NCBI RefSeq assembly: GCF_028368975.1
Contig: NZ_JAQNDM010000002.1
Coordinates: 5,884,425 to 5,948,424 of the forward strand
DNA length: 64,000 nt
Origin: Stigmatella ashevillena
GTDB lineage: Bacteria; Myxococcota; Myxococcia; Myxococcales; Myxococcaceae
Reading direction: 5' to 3'
A program made the translations under genes and the position numbers. Below, piece after piece: positions 24,875 through 34,903 of the stretch (the first letter of the stretch is position 1; each line of letters opens with the position of its first letter). A model generated the notes under the pieces. The model was not told the DNA's origin and searched no databases. It was given only the letters and a program-made list of their open reading frames with translations.

Positions 24875-26323
24875 GTGAACATGACGAAGCGAATGATGCT
24901 GCTTGGAATCTGCGTTCTGCCTCTGGCGGCCATGGCCTCCGTCACCGTGTCGGGCCCCAGCGTTGCCGCCACGAGCGTGACGATCAACAACGGACCGGTC
25001 TGGTACGACACGACGGGTGGAACGATTCAGGCCCACGGAGGTTCCGTCATCAAGGTGGGCGCCACGTACTATTGGATTGGCGAAGACAAGATCCACAACG
25101 CGGCGTCGTTCAAGAATGTCGTGTGTTACTCCTCGCCCGATTTGAAGAACTGGAAGTGGATCAGCTATCCGCTGAAGCCGAGTTCTCATGCGGAGCTGGC
25201 GAGCAGCAAGATCGAGCGGCCCAAGGTCATCTACAACGCGACGACCGGCAAGTACGTCATGTGGATGCATTACGAGAACGCCGCGGACTACTCCCTGGGC
25301 CGCGTTGCCGTCGCCTCCAGCACCTCGGTCTGCGGCAGCTACACGTACCACGGCAGCTTCCGGCCGCTCGGCTACGAGTCCAGGGACATGACGGTGTTCA
25401 AGGATGACGACGGCAGCGCCTACCTGATGTCCGCTTCGAACTCCGGGACGGGAACGAACGGCTCCCTCGCCTCTTTCAAGCTGACGAGCGACTACTTGAA
25501 CGTCTCGACGTTCCTGGGCTGGGTGGCCGAGAATGGGCACCGCGAGGCCCCCGCGATCGCCAAGCAGGGCGGACGGTATTTCCTGATTACCTCGGGGGCC
25601 TCTGGCTGGTACCCGAACCAGGCGAAATATCTGACGGCGACCTCGATGAACGGACCGTGGTCGGCCGCACAGAACCTGGGCAACACCTCGACGTTCTATT
25701 CGCAGTCCGCCTTCATCCTGCCCGTGCAGGGCACGGCCGCGACGACCTACCTCTATATGGGCGACCGCTGGAACTCGAGCTTGCTCGGAGACTCCCGCTA
25801 CATCTGGTTGCCGCTGACCCTGAACGGCGCGAACGGAACCGCTTCCCTGGAGTGGCGCAGCAGTTGGAGCCTCGATGCCGAGACCGGGACTGTGTCGTCT
25901 CCGAGCCTCGTCAACCATGCGCTGGGTAAACCGGCGACGGCCAGCTCCACGGCTTCCGGTTTTGCCGCGAGCCGGGCGAACGACGGGAACTATCAGGCCG
26001 AGTGGAAGGCGTCCGGCGTCACCTGGCCCTCGTGGTGGCAGGTGGATCTCGGCGCGGCCCGCAGCATCCAGGAGGTCAATGTCTCGTGGTTTTTGTACAA
26101 CGGCTCGGAGGCCTATTACCAATACCGGATCGAATACAGCTCGAACGGCACGAGCTGGGTGACGATCGACCGGACCTCGAACAAGACGTATGGGTTCACG
26201 ACGGATGCGGTGAACTTCAGTGCCCGCTATGTCCGCATCGTGCTCGTCAACGCGGTGCTGTGGAACAATCCGAACAACTGGTACACGCCCATCCTCTATG
26301 AGGTTCAATTGCTCGGAACCTGA
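24875..26323 (+). CDS. Secreted GH43-like glycosidase with F5/8 type C (discoidin) domain
   Basis: This is a 482-residue protein with a signal peptide. Residues about 35-335 form a five-bladed propeller of GH43 type: QAHGGSVIKVGATYYWIGED, SSKIERPKVIYN, YESRDMTVFKDDDGSAYL and HREAPAIAKQGGRYFLI. This pattern is closest to exo-beta-galactosidase-like GH43 members. Residues about 345-482 are a discoidin/CBM32 domain (ALGKPATASS, WWQVDLGAARSIQEV, SARYVRIVLV). The enzyme probably binds and trims plant or microbial polysaccharide outside the cell. GTG at 24875 fits best with GGAAGGGG upstream. A lac-operator-like palindrome precedes it. Confidence 0.85.
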   Translation: MNMTKRMMLLGICVLPLAAMASVTVSGPSVAATSVTINNGPVWYDTTGGTIQAHGGSVIKVGATYYWIGEDKIHNAASFKNVVCYSSPDLKNWKWISYPLKPSSHAELASSKIERPKVIYNATTGKYVMWMHYENAADYSLGRVAVASSTSVCGSYTYHGSFRPLGYESRDMTVFKDDDGSAYLMSASNSGTGTNGSLASFKLTSDYLNVSTFLGWVAENGHREAPAIAKQGGRYFLITSGASGWYPNQAKYLTATSMNGPWSAAQNLGNTSTFYSQSAFILPVQGTAATTYLYMGDRWNSSLLGDSRYIWLPLTLNGANGTASLEWRSSWSLDAETGTVSSPSLVNHALGKPATASSTASGFAASRANDGNYQAEWKASGVTWPSWWQVDLGAARSIQEVNVSWFLYNGSEAYYQYRIEYSSNGTSWVTIDRTSNKTYGFTTDAVNFSARYVRIVLVNAVLWNNPNNWYTPILYEVQLLGT

Positions 26324-26384
26324 GAATCCTCCCTCAACGGGGGACTGTCGCCGCGGACGGGCAAGGATTGCTACGCTGACCGGC

Positions 26385-27704
26385 GTGTTCTTGTCCGTCC
26401 TTCTGTTGGCCCCCCTGGTGTACGCCGCGCCTCCGGCACCCGCGCGGGTCGAGCTCGTCTTTGGCGGGGATGTGATTTCCCATGGAGACGTCCAGCGGAC
26501 GGCGGCGGATCATGCGCGGAGGGCAGGGCCCCAGCAGAAGGGCGTGCCCATGCCTTCGCTCAACCATGACGGGTGGGATCAGCTCTTCGGGCCCATCGCC
26601 GATGTCCTGCGCACCGCGGACGTGGCGGTGGTGAACCTGGAGACGCCCATCACGGACAACAAGAAGGCGGTGACGAGGCAGCTCCTCTTCAATGCGCCGT
26701 CGGCGCTGGCCCAGGCGCTCGCCGCGGCGGGGGTGGGGCTCGTCTCCACGGGCAACAACCACGCTCGGGATCAGCACCTGACGGGCATGGTGGAGACCCT
26801 CCGGCATTTGGACGCAGCGGGGATCCGGCACGTGGGAACGGGGGCGTCGCGCGAGGAGGCTTGGGAGCCCGTGGTGATGGAGGTCCGGGGCGTGCGGCTG
26901 GGGTTTGTGTCCTTCACCCGGCTGATCAATGGCTTCTCCAACCCGGTGCAGCCCACGCTTCCTCACGTGGCCTTGGTTCCCTACGAGCGGCTCGGGCGCC
27001 TGTCCGGTGTGGAGGCACTCCTGGAGCGGGTGCGCCGGGCGGCGAGCCAGTGTGATGTGCTCATGGTGCTGGTGCACTGGGGGGCCGAGTACCATGAGCA
27101 GCCCCTTCCAGAGGATGCGGCGTTGGCCCGGGCGCTCATCGATGCGGGGGCCGGGGCGGTGGTGGGGCACCACCCGCATGTGCTGCAACCGCTGGAGGCG
27201 TACACCACGAAGGAGGGGCGGCGGGGCCTCATCGCCTACTCCCTGGGCAATCTGGTGGCGAACCAGGGCCGGTTCTATGCGCATGCGCCGCGCGGTTCTG
27301 GCAAGGCGGGAAACACCCGGGACTCGATGCTGCTGCGGGTCTCCTGGCTTCGGCGCGAGCCCGGTGGGCCGGTCCAGTTGGAGGAAGTGGCGGCAATGCC
27401 GGTGTGGATCGAAAACAACGCGCGCACGCGCAAGCGCAAGCAGCGCCGCTTCATTCAGCCGGTCCTCATCGACCGCGAGGTGGCGGCCCTGGAAGAGCGG
27501 CTGGCGGCGTTGAATGCGCCGCTGCCCCTGGAGAAGGAAGCGGCAAAGACGCGCAAGGGGCTGGAACAGCGGCTGGCGCTGATGAAATCCCGGCGGGAGA
27601 TCATCCTGAAGCGGGTGCCCGAAGGTTTCGGGGTGGCCTCTCCTGAACTGCGCTGGCGGAACCCACCCGGGGCTGAGCGAGTCGCCGCGCAATCCAGCCC
27701 TTGA
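26385..27704 (+). CDS. CapA/PgsA-family exported metallophosphatase-like protein
   Basis: This protein of about 439 residues has a signal peptide (MFLSVLLLAPLVYAAPP). It carries the CapA motifs in order: VFGGDVISHGDV, VVNLETPIT, STGNNHARD, VHWGAEYHEQP, VVGHHPHVLQP and AYSLGNLV. CapA relatives serve poly-gamma-glutamate or capsule export, and the fold is that of calcineurin-like phosphoesterases. The C-terminal 90 residues are a charged, probably coiled helix. The GTG at 26385 begins the signal peptide; no strong ribosome-binding site is visible, so the start is less certain than the product. Confidence 0.83.
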   Translation: MFLSVLLLAPLVYAAPPAPARVELVFGGDVISHGDVQRTAADHARRAGPQQKGVPMPSLNHDGWDQLFGPIADVLRTADVAVVNLETPITDNKKAVTRQLLFNAPSALAQALAAAGVGLVSTGNNHARDQHLTGMVETLRHLDAAGIRHVGTGASREEAWEPVVMEVRGVRLGFVSFTRLINGFSNPVQPTLPHVALVPYERLGRLSGVEALLERVRRAASQCDVLMVLVHWGAEYHEQPLPEDAALARALIDAGAGAVVGHHPHVLQPLEAYTTKEGRRGLIAYSLGNLVANQGRFYAHAPRGSGKAGNTRDSMLLRVSWLRREPGGPVQLEEVAAMPVWIENNARTRKRKQRRFIQPVLIDREVAALEERLAALNAPLPLEKEAAKTRKGLEQRLALMKSRREIILKRVPEGFGVASPELRWRNPPGAERVAAQSSP

Positions 27705-27786
27705 GTCTGGCAGGGCCCGAGACGTGTTGGACGAGAGGCTGCTCCGTGCCCTCATCCTCCGGGCCGACCTGCGCGTTTTGAAGGGC

Positions 27787-30207
27787 TCAGTCGTGGCGGA
27801 GCGGGAGGGTGCGGTACTCCGGCGCGCGGAGGATCTCCTCCTCGGTGAAGGCCACGTCCCGCCACTGCTTGTTGGAGAAGAGGGGGAGCTGATCCCGGAA
27901 GCGGGGGGAGGTGCTGTCGCCCTGCTGCCCGAGCGTGAGCAGGGCCCGGGCGCGAACTCCGCCTCCCTCCACGAACTCCATGGCCATGAGGAAGCTGGTG
28001 CCGTTGTTGATGACATACCCCTGGCTCGTCAGGCCCGAGCGGCCGTTGAGCACGGTGGCGCGCGGCGTGGGCGGCTCGAGCGAGCTGTTGAGGGCGTTGC
28101 TGTAGCTGACGACATTGGCCACGCCTTCCTGTCCCAGGCCGCCGTGCAGCGGAACTCGCTGCCCCGCGCGGAGGGCGTACTGGACCTGTCCCAGCGGTGT
28201 GTTCACCTCGATGCCGGCTTTCCGCAGCATCAGAACCGCGGCGGCGAGCCGGTCGAGCACCGGATCCGGACCGCTGGTGGGCGCGGGCGTCAAGGTGTTG
28301 GGGGTCGTCACCGGAGCCGCCGCGGAGAAGGGCGTGGCGAAGAGTGTGCCCGCCTGGGTCAGCACGTCCAGACCGAAGGTGTCGAGGAACTCGCGCCAGA
28401 GCGGAGGACCCACGGACTCCAGGTCGAAGCGTCCATCCCATGCGGCCAAGGCCGCGCAGGCCTGGGTGAGATCCACGGCCACCCCTTCGGCGGTGCCGCT
28501 CGGGTGCGCCTGGCAGCGCTGCACCACCGCCTCGCGCAGCAGCTCAGCCGAGAGGCCTCGGTTGCTGAGGACGGCCTCCTGCACCTCCTCCAGGGTGAAG
28601 AGGCCATCCGCGCCCGAGGCGCCGCCTTCGCGCACCTCGGACAGCGTCACCGCGTTCATGCGCGTGCGCAGCGAGCGCGCGGTCCGTTCTCCGCCGTGCA
28701 GCGGGGAGAAGCCCTCGAGGGTGACGGTGGGGTGGATGAGCCAGTGGTTGTCATTGGCGTTGAAGACGAGATCCCTGCGCGCCAACCGGGGCATGCTCGC
28801 GGTGGGCAGCAGGCCGGGGCTGCGGGAGCCCGGCGCCACCTGCCACTCATCACGTGACGTGCTGCCATCCAACAACACGATGCTCGAGCGGATCAACGCG
28901 GACTGGAGCGAGCCGGGGCGGGCCACTTCTTGCTGCCAGGCCTGGAGGGTGGGCAGGCCCAGGTTGGGCGTGGCCGCTGCGTCCGCGTACCAGACCGAGC
29001 CTTCGGCATCGGTGGCCATCGTGTGCACCCAAGGAATGCCCTGCGCGGTGTCGACGGCCTGCTGGAACTCCGCCATGCTGCGGGCCTGCGCCATGGCCAA
29101 GTACTGGGTGAGGATGGCCTCGTTGTCGAGGTTGGCATCCCGGTAGGTGAGGGCCAGGTTCTCGGTCCAGCCAATGCCAGGCAGGGAGATGATGGGGCCG
29201 TAGTGGCTGCTGTAGTAGGTCCGAGTGACGTCCTGCAGCGAGCCGTCCGGTTGGCGCACCTGGAGGGTGATGGCTCGCGCGGTCATCGCCCGCTCCTGTC
29301 CGTCGTAGAGGTAGGCGGTGGGCTTTCCGGGCACGGTTTTCAGGGCGTAGGCCGTGAAGCGGGCGCTTTCGGACACGGTGTGCGTCCACGCCACCTGGGG
29401 GTTGAAGCCGATGAGGATGACGGGGGCGCCCATCAGGGTGGCACCGTAGATATCCAACTGGCCTGGGACGGTGAGGTGACTCTCCCAGAGGCGGAACTCC
29501 CCCTCCCAGGGGAAGTGGGGGTTGGCCAGCAGCATGCCGCGTCCGCCCGCGGAGCGCTCCGTGCCCAAGGCCCAGCCGTTGCTGCCGAGGCTCTCGGGAG
29601 GGGACACGGCCAGGGGGGCTTGATGGGGCAACCATTGCACGCCCGGACCGCTGGGAGGCTGGGCCGCGGCGATGGCCCCCACCAACTGCACGCTGCTGAA
29701 GGCCACGGCGAAGTGGCGCTGCCAGGCCAGCAGGTCCACGGGGGAGATGGGGGTCAACCAAGGCTGGCCGGCGCAGGGCAGGCTCGCCGCGTCCGGCTCG
29801 CTCAGGAAGGCGTTGAATCCGGCCGCGTAGCCCTCGTTCAGCTCCTTCTCCTCCGCGGGCAGGCGGGTGAGTGAGTCCTGGGCTCGGCCGAGCAGATCCA
29901 ACACCCGGAAGGCGAAGTCCGTGGTGAGGTGGATGTCGCCGGGGCCCGGGCCCAAGTAGCGCGCGCGCTCGCCGCGAATCTTGATGATCTGGTCGGCCAG
30001 GGCGCAGGCACGGTCACGCGCCAGGGCATAGCCCTGACCGAAGCCCGCGCTGCCCAGATCCTTGGCCAGGATGTGGGGGATTCCGTACTGCGTGTAGCGC
30101 AGCTCGGCCTCATAGCGCGAGGACGGCGGAAGGTTGATCTGGGCATCGTCGGAGCAGCTGACGAGGGCCACGAGGGTGACAAGCGGCAGCAGGCGCAAGC
30201 GGTTCAT
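27787..30207 (-). CDS. Penicillin-acylase-family lipoprotein (Ntn hydrolase)
   Basis: This is an 806-residue protein. The signal ends in the lipobox LVSC. The alpha chain contains YGIPHILAKD and the acylase pattern GQGYALARDRACALADQ. The N-terminal nucleophile of the beta chain is the Ser in SLGSNGWALG near residue 210, followed by LLANPHFPWEGEF. Such precursors mature by self-cleavage before that Ser. The family covers beta-lactam acylases, quorum-signal acylases and aculeacin-type enzymes; the substrate is unknown. The ATG at 30207 has GGAGGAG five bases upstream. Its 3' end faces the CapA-like gene. Confidence 0.88.
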   Translation of the reverse strand: MNRLRLLPLVTLVALVSCSDDAQINLPPSSRYEAELRYTQYGIPHILAKDLGSAGFGQGYALARDRACALADQIIKIRGERARYLGPGPGDIHLTTDFAFRVLDLLGRAQDSLTRLPAEEKELNEGYAAGFNAFLSEPDAASLPCAGQPWLTPISPVDLLAWQRHFAVAFSSVQLVGAIAAAQPPSGPGVQWLPHQAPLAVSPPESLGSNGWALGTERSAGGRGMLLANPHFPWEGEFRLWESHLTVPGQLDIYGATLMGAPVILIGFNPQVAWTHTVSESARFTAYALKTVPGKPTAYLYDGQERAMTARAITLQVRQPDGSLQDVTRTYYSSHYGPIISLPGIGWTENLALTYRDANLDNEAILTQYLAMAQARSMAEFQQAVDTAQGIPWVHTMATDAEGSVWYADAAATPNLGLPTLQAWQQEVARPGSLQSALIRSSIVLLDGSTSRDEWQVAPGSRSPGLLPTASMPRLARRDLVFNANDNHWLIHPTVTLEGFSPLHGGERTARSLRTRMNAVTLSEVREGGASGADGLFTLEEVQEAVLSNRGLSAELLREAVVQRCQAHPSGTAEGVAVDLTQACAALAAWDGRFDLESVGPPLWREFLDTFGLDVLTQAGTLFATPFSAAAPVTTPNTLTPAPTSGPDPVLDRLAAAVLMLRKAGIEVNTPLGQVQYALRAGQRVPLHGGLGQEGVANVVSYSNALNSSLEPPTPRATVLNGRSGLTSQGYVINNGTSFLMAMEFVEGGGVRARALLTLGQQGDSTSPRFRDQLPLFSNKQWRDVAFTEEEILRAPEYRTLPLRHD

Positions 30208-30322
30208 GGGCATCTCCTCCAAGGGTGCCCAGTGTGGCGGTACCGGAGTTGGGGCTCAAGGGAGCCCCTCGTGAGGCGAGCCCTTAACGCGTCGTGTTGG
30301 GGGACTTCCGGTTCACTGTTCC

Positions 30323-33300
30323 TCATCCGAGGCCGGGTTGATGCAGGCTCCCGGATGGCGCCTCCTGCCGCAGTGGCCAGAGCAGGTGGGCCATGTTCAT
30401 GTAGAGCGTGCCCAGGCTGTGCAGATCCTCGGAACTCAACTCGGTGGCGATGCGCAGGACACTTCCAGAAGAGAGTTCGGCATGGGCGGCGAGCTTGGAC
30501 CGGAGGCGTGCTTGCATGGGTTCGGGAACCGCGTTGGAGACGTGCCGCTTGGTGAGCACGTCATCGTACAGATGAGCCCATTCCAGGAGCTGCCGCTGGA
30601 GTTCCTTCCGGAGCTTCTCTCTTGGGCCGAAGACCTGCAGGCACATTTGAAACAGCTCCGAGCCGGCTTCGGGCTGGGCGCTGGCGAAGAGGGGAGCGCC
30701 CGCGGCCCTCCAGAGGATGTCCCACGTCGGAGCTGCGTGCTCCTGCGCGAAGAGCCCGCAGGCGGTGAGGTAGCTCTGCATCGAGTCGTGGAAGAAGCGG
30801 ACCTCAGAAGGAACCTGTCCCGGTCTGGGAGCCGTGTCATTGGGGACGAGCACCCCGGCCCTCAGGAGCCTCTGCATGGGCTCCTGCTCTGGCGCGTTCC
30901 GGTAGCGGAGGGAGCGGATGCCATTGACCCAGTAGGTTCGGAGGCAGAGCTGGCTGCTCCACGCCAGCAATTGTGAGTCCTCCTCGCTCGTGACCGCGCC
31001 CTGTTGCCGGAGCAGGCCCCGGAAAGCCGCTTCATAGAGTTCGGCGATGCCGCGGACCCCCGGGTCTCCGCCGAACAAGAGGGCCAACCGCACCAGGATG
31101 GGCAGGTAGGTGCCGTCGGCCCCCCGGCAGGCCCGCAGGATGTTCTGGCTCCGCGTGCCGGTGCTCCCAGGCGCATAGGCTGAGATGAACCGGTCGAGCG
31201 TCTGCTCATCCATGCGATTGGGCTCCACGTGCAGCCAGCCCGCGGAGTGCTCGATGGCGTGCCGGAACCCCAGGTGCGGCCGGGATGTGAGCAGCAGCCT
31301 CACGGAGGCCCCATGCCTGGAGTCGATGAATGCCTGGAGGGCCTCCGGAGTGAGCGAGGACTCCGTGAGCCCATCCATGACCAGAACGCAGTCTCCCCCG
31401 TGCAACAGCATCTCGTGGAGTTCGCTCGTGAGTGGCGTCGCCTCCAGTGCCCGGTATGCGGCCGCCTCCAGGCTCGTGGCCCGGGGATCACAGAGCACGG
31501 GGAGGGGCCTCGAAGGGTTCTCCTCGAACGCGAGGAGCATCCGTCGCACGACCTCTCGCAGGAGAGCGCTCTTGCCCCGCCCGCCGGGAGATTCGATGAG
31601 GACGTTCCCACTCTGCGCTCCAAGAGGTTGGATGAGGAAGCGGCAGATCTGCTCCTCTGGCTGCGAAAAGAGGTGATGGGGGGAGGAGGCGTGGGCCGGT
31701 TCTGGCCCGCCGGGCATGCTGGGATTCACTCCCCCCTCGCGGAGGCTCACCGGCATGGAGACGAACCGCTCGTCATTCGCTTGGCTGCGCCACGTCTCCA
31801 GCTTCCGCCGGACATGCGCGACATAGTCGCCGAAGACACGGCGGCGGGTGGCGGGCAGGTTGAGCGCCAGGGGCACCAGCCACTGGAACGGCTTGGTCGG
31901 CGCCAGGAGGCGGAACATCGCTGGGGAGAAGGCGCCCACGGCCAGACAGAGGATCATCTCGGCGAAGAACACGCCCACGAAGACGGGGAGGTGGATCCTC
32001 AAGTCACGCGCCATGCCGGCCAGGGCGAGCCCGCTGCCCCCGATGATATTCACCAGCCAGCTCACGAAGGGACCCCAGCGCCTCGTCAGGCGCTGAGGGG
32101 GCAGGAACACCATGGGGAGGATGAGGAACAGGGTCGCTACAAGACAGGCCACCGCCGTCCGGAACCAGACCTGCTCCCGGAATGGCGCATGGAAAGGAAC
32201 GTTCCGGACGGTCAGCCGCGTTTCGGTCCCGAAGTCGTCCTGGTACTTGAAGACGATGTCGTAGGTTCGCTCCCGGAGCGAAGGGCCGGTGACATACCAG
32301 TTGAGCCGGGGGCTCGGTGCGCCGGGTTCAAAGCTCCGGGTGACCGAGGCCGCCGGGCTCTGGGGGGTATGGGGATCCCAGAGGGTGACTTGCAGGAGCC
32401 CGCCGGTCCCGGCCGCGTGGGCCAGTCCCGGCCAGTTCAAGGTGAGGCCCCCTGCTTCATCCGCGCGGAGCGGGGCCCGGACGTTGAGCGTTCCTTGAAG
32501 CGAGGCATTCCGCCCCTTTTCGATTTTCAAGGTGCCCCCCTCGAGTGCCAGGGCCGCGCCCACGATGGACCGGTGGACATAGGCAAAGCTGGCGGAGCTG
32601 GTCTGAATCCAACCGTTCTCTCCATTCGGTGCGGGAAAGACGTCATTGAGGTCCGTGGCTCTCGATACCAGGTGTGTCTCCAGGTATCGGTCCTTGCTCA
32701 GGAAGGTGAAGTAAAGGTTGCCATCTGTTTCGGATTGAAACCAAGCCCTCTGGCCGTTCGTCTCCACCATGAGCTTGCGGATTCCCGGCCTTTTCGTGAG
32801 CGGAATCATCCGGATCGAGCCCTCTGCTGGCTGCAAATGAAGAGCGCGGCTTGTCCAGACAAGGAGCCCGTCGCTGGATCCGATAGGAAAAGTGATGAGT
32901 GAGTCGAAGCTTCCCTCTCCGGATTCGGACAGAGGCAGGAGGCCTTTGCTTCCAGCGATGAGCCTTCCTGTGCCATCCAACAGGTATGTGTCTCCCTCAC
33001 GGGTCAATACCCATACATGGCCAGGGCGGGGCACCGTGACGAGCACCCCCAGTTTGAGGAAGAGAGGCCCCTTCGGAAGCAGTTGCCGTCCCTGGGGATC
33101 GATGAGGTAGAGCCCTCCAGACCCGCCTGTCTCGGGGCGGGTGGCCCCCGTCACCCACAAGCGCGACCCATCAGGCTCCGGGACGATCTGGCGAACCGCC
33201 TCCCCATTCAGCAGAGGAATGGGTTTGGCTCCTGGCCCGGCCATGGCGTTGACGGAATAGAGCCGCCTGGCTCTCCGGGCATCCGGTTGGGGGGAAGGCC

Positions 33301-34126
33301 TGGCCATCACCCAGGCATGTGTTCCGGTCGAGCTTGGCACGACCCTCAGCAGTTCCTCTGCTTCCAGCAACGGCCCCCTGACAGGAACCGCTGCCTGGGC
33401 ATCGATGAAGAAGAGGGAGGTGCTCGTCTTGAGCCAGGCCCTCTGGTCACCTCTCAGCGGGACGACCTGCCAGGACGTTGCATCCGTGCCGCTGGGGATT
33501 CCCAGCTTGTCGAGGGAGACGACAGGCTTGAGACCTCCTTCGGGATCGGCGAGGCCCAGCATATCCGAGCCCGAATGGCTGAAGACGACCCAGAGGGAAG
33601 GATGGGTGTCCGAGTCCTGTGGCAAGACCGCATTGGGGTACACGTCGAAGGGCGAATCGGAAGACTGCTCTCTCAGACAGGTGATCCGATCCGCCTGAAG
33701 GACTGTGTGGCCTTCGACCCGTCCGCGAAGGGCTTCCACGAGCACGAGATGGGTTTTCGCTTTCGTCCCCGCCTGATGGGGAGATTGGGTGATAACCCAG
33801 GCTCGGCCCATGCGATCGGTTTGGATCAGCTCCGAGATCTGGTTTCCAGGTGCGAGCCAGGCCCCCGGTGCGTGGGTGCGTCTTCCTTCTCCATCGACGA
33901 CATAGACGCTCTCTGATTCCGTTACCCAGGTCTGCCACCCGTCGCTGAAGGGGTTGAGACGCGCCTTGGTCTTCGCCACGGGAACCGGCCAGAAGGTGCT
34001 GCCCCCCACTTCCAGATGCGTCTCCGCTGAGTCCCGGCCATACGTTATCAGACAGCACAGGACCAAGAGGCAAAGGAGGGCCAGCCTTGAGGGAGTGCTC
34101 CCCGTTCTGCGTGAATTCCCGAGCAC
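30323..34126 (-). CDS. Membrane-anchored NACHT NTPase with extracytoplasmic beta-propeller-like domain
   Basis: This is a very long protein of 1267 residues. A signal anchor (LALLCLLVLCCLITYG) leads to about 600 residues of propeller-like repeats (for example GGSGGLYLIDPQGRQ, RVWVLTREG-type strands) and an Ig-like segment. Three or four transmembrane helices lie at about residues 655-735. The C-terminal 530 residues look cytoplasmic: a NACHT/STAND NTPase with Walker A SPGGRGKSALL near residue 848, Walker B CVLVMDGLTES near 915 and LLLTSRPH as sensor, then helical repeats. The layout suggests that an outside ligand controls an inside NTPase. The GTG at 34126 has AGGAGG five bases before it. 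No effector domain is recognisable. Confidence 0.78.
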   Translation of the reverse strand: MLGNSRRTGSTPSRLALLCLLVLCCLITYGRDSAETHLEVGGSTFWPVPVAKTKARLNPFSDGWQTWVTESESVYVVDGEGRRTHAPGAWLAPGNQISELIQTDRMGRAWVITQSPHQAGTKAKTHLVLVEALRGRVEGHTVLQADRITCLREQSSDSPFDVYPNAVLPQDSDTHPSLWVVFSHSGSDMLGLADPEGGLKPVVSLDKLGIPSGTDATSWQVVPLRGDQRAWLKTSTSLFFIDAQAAVPVRGPLLEAEELLRVVPSSTGTHAWVMARPSPQPDARRARRLYSVNAMAGPGAKPIPLLNGEAVRQIVPEPDGSRLWVTGATRPETGGSGGLYLIDPQGRQLLPKGPLFLKLGVLVTVPRPGHVWVLTREGDTYLLDGTGRLIAGSKGLLPLSESGEGSFDSLITFPIGSSDGLLVWTSRALHLQPAEGSIRMIPLTKRPGIRKLMVETNGQRAWFQSETDGNLYFTFLSKDRYLETHLVSRATDLNDVFPAPNGENGWIQTSSASFAYVHRSIVGAALALEGGTLKIEKGRNASLQGTLNVRAPLRADEAGGLTLNWPGLAHAAGTGGLLQVTLWDPHTPQSPAASVTRSFEPGAPSPRLNWYVTGPSLRERTYDIVFKYQDDFGTETRLTVRNVPFHAPFREQVWFRTAVACLVATLFLILPMVFLPPQRLTRRWGPFVSWLVNIIGGSGLALAGMARDLRIHLPVFVGVFFAEMILCLAVGAFSPAMFRLLAPTKPFQWLVPLALNLPATRRRVFGDYVAHVRRKLETWRSQANDERFVSMPVSLREGGVNPSMPGGPEPAHASSPHHLFSQPEEQICRFLIQPLGAQSGNVLIESPGGRGKSALLREVVRRMLLAFEENPSRPLPVLCDPRATSLEAAAYRALEATPLTSELHEMLLHGGDCVLVMDGLTESSLTPEALQAFIDSRHGASVRLLLTSRPHLGFRHAIEHSAGWLHVEPNRMDEQTLDRFISAYAPGSTGTRSQNILRACRGADGTYLPILVRLALLFGGDPGVRGIAELYEAAFRGLLRQQGAVTSEEDSQLLAWSSQLCLRTYWVNGIRSLRYRNAPEQEPMQRLLRAGVLVPNDTAPRPGQVPSEVRFFHDSMQSYLTACGLFAQEHAAPTWDILWRAAGAPLFASAQPEAGSELFQMCLQVFGPREKLRKELQRQLLEWAHLYDDVLTKRHVSNAVPEPMQARLRSKLAAHAELSSGSVLRIATELSSEDLHSLGTLYMNMAHLLWPLRQEAPSGSLHQPGLG

Positions 34127-34333
34127 CAAGGCCTCCTCTCGCCGTCCCCCTTGCCCAGGAGAAACATTCGCATTCCTTCTCTGTCGACCAAGTCGCGCCT
34201 ACGTGATGTCTACGGCGAGATAGCCTGGAGGCACTCTGGACTTAGACATCAGCGCTTGTTCGAGAGCCATGGGCTGACAACCTTACAACTCCCAGCCGGG
34301 GGCTTGAGTGAGGAGGGCTGGACAGGGGAAGGC

Positions 34334-34903
34334 ATGCACTTTCTGGTCAAGATGGCATGGATCTCCGTGCCCATGATTGCTTGTCTGGCGTGTGGCAGTG
34401 GCCGGGACAAGATGAGAGGCAACGCTGGGGCGGACCCAACCACGAAAGAAGCCAGGAACACGGCCTCTCTACGCGAAGGCGCTTCGGCGCAGCGGTTCCC
34501 AGAGGATTCGCGGTTCAATGAGCAATGGCTGATCGGAGATTGCTCCCGGTGCTACGTGGAACTCTGGAGCCCAGAAGATCCCATGGTTCGGTCCCGCATC
34601 TGTGGCGCCATTTCTGGCAAAGCGTCGCAAGGCGTGGATGATACAGGGGAGAAGCCGCCGCTATGCTGTGGCCTACCCTGTGGCAACTGTGCAAGACCAG
34701 AAAAAGCTGGGGCAAAGGATTGGAAAAGGTACATTCTGGGAGTGGGGCCAGATGCAACGGTGCAGTTCGAAAGGAAGGAGGCCCGTGTGAAGAAAAGCGG
34801 GCCTCTGGAGTTCCCCGTCGAAGAGTTGGGGCTGGACTCACCGTTTCCCTTGCGGATTTCCTGCCGAGTCAGAGCTTTTACGAGCGAAGGCGCTCCCCGG
34901 TGA
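34334..34903 (+). CDS. Small Cys-rich lipoprotein of unknown function
   Basis: This is a 189-residue protein. The N terminus MHFLVKMAWISVPMIACLAC ends in a plausible lipobox. The mature part has several Cys clusters (CSRCYVELW, LCCGLPCGNC), suggesting disulfides outside the cytoplasm. I do not recognise the family. The start at 34334 follows AGGGGAAGG. The 3' end overlaps the convergent ClC gene by 66 bp. It is divergent from the NACHT protein across about 200 bp in which I see no clear site. Confidence 0.6.
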   Translation: MHFLVKMAWISVPMIACLACGSGRDKMRGNAGADPTTKEARNTASLREGASAQRFPEDSRFNEQWLIGDCSRCYVELWSPEDPMVRSRICGAISGKASQGVDDTGEKPPLCCGLPCGNCARPEKAGAKDWKRYILGVGPDATVQFERKEARVKKSGPLEFPVEELGLDSPFPLRISCRVRAFTSEGAPR

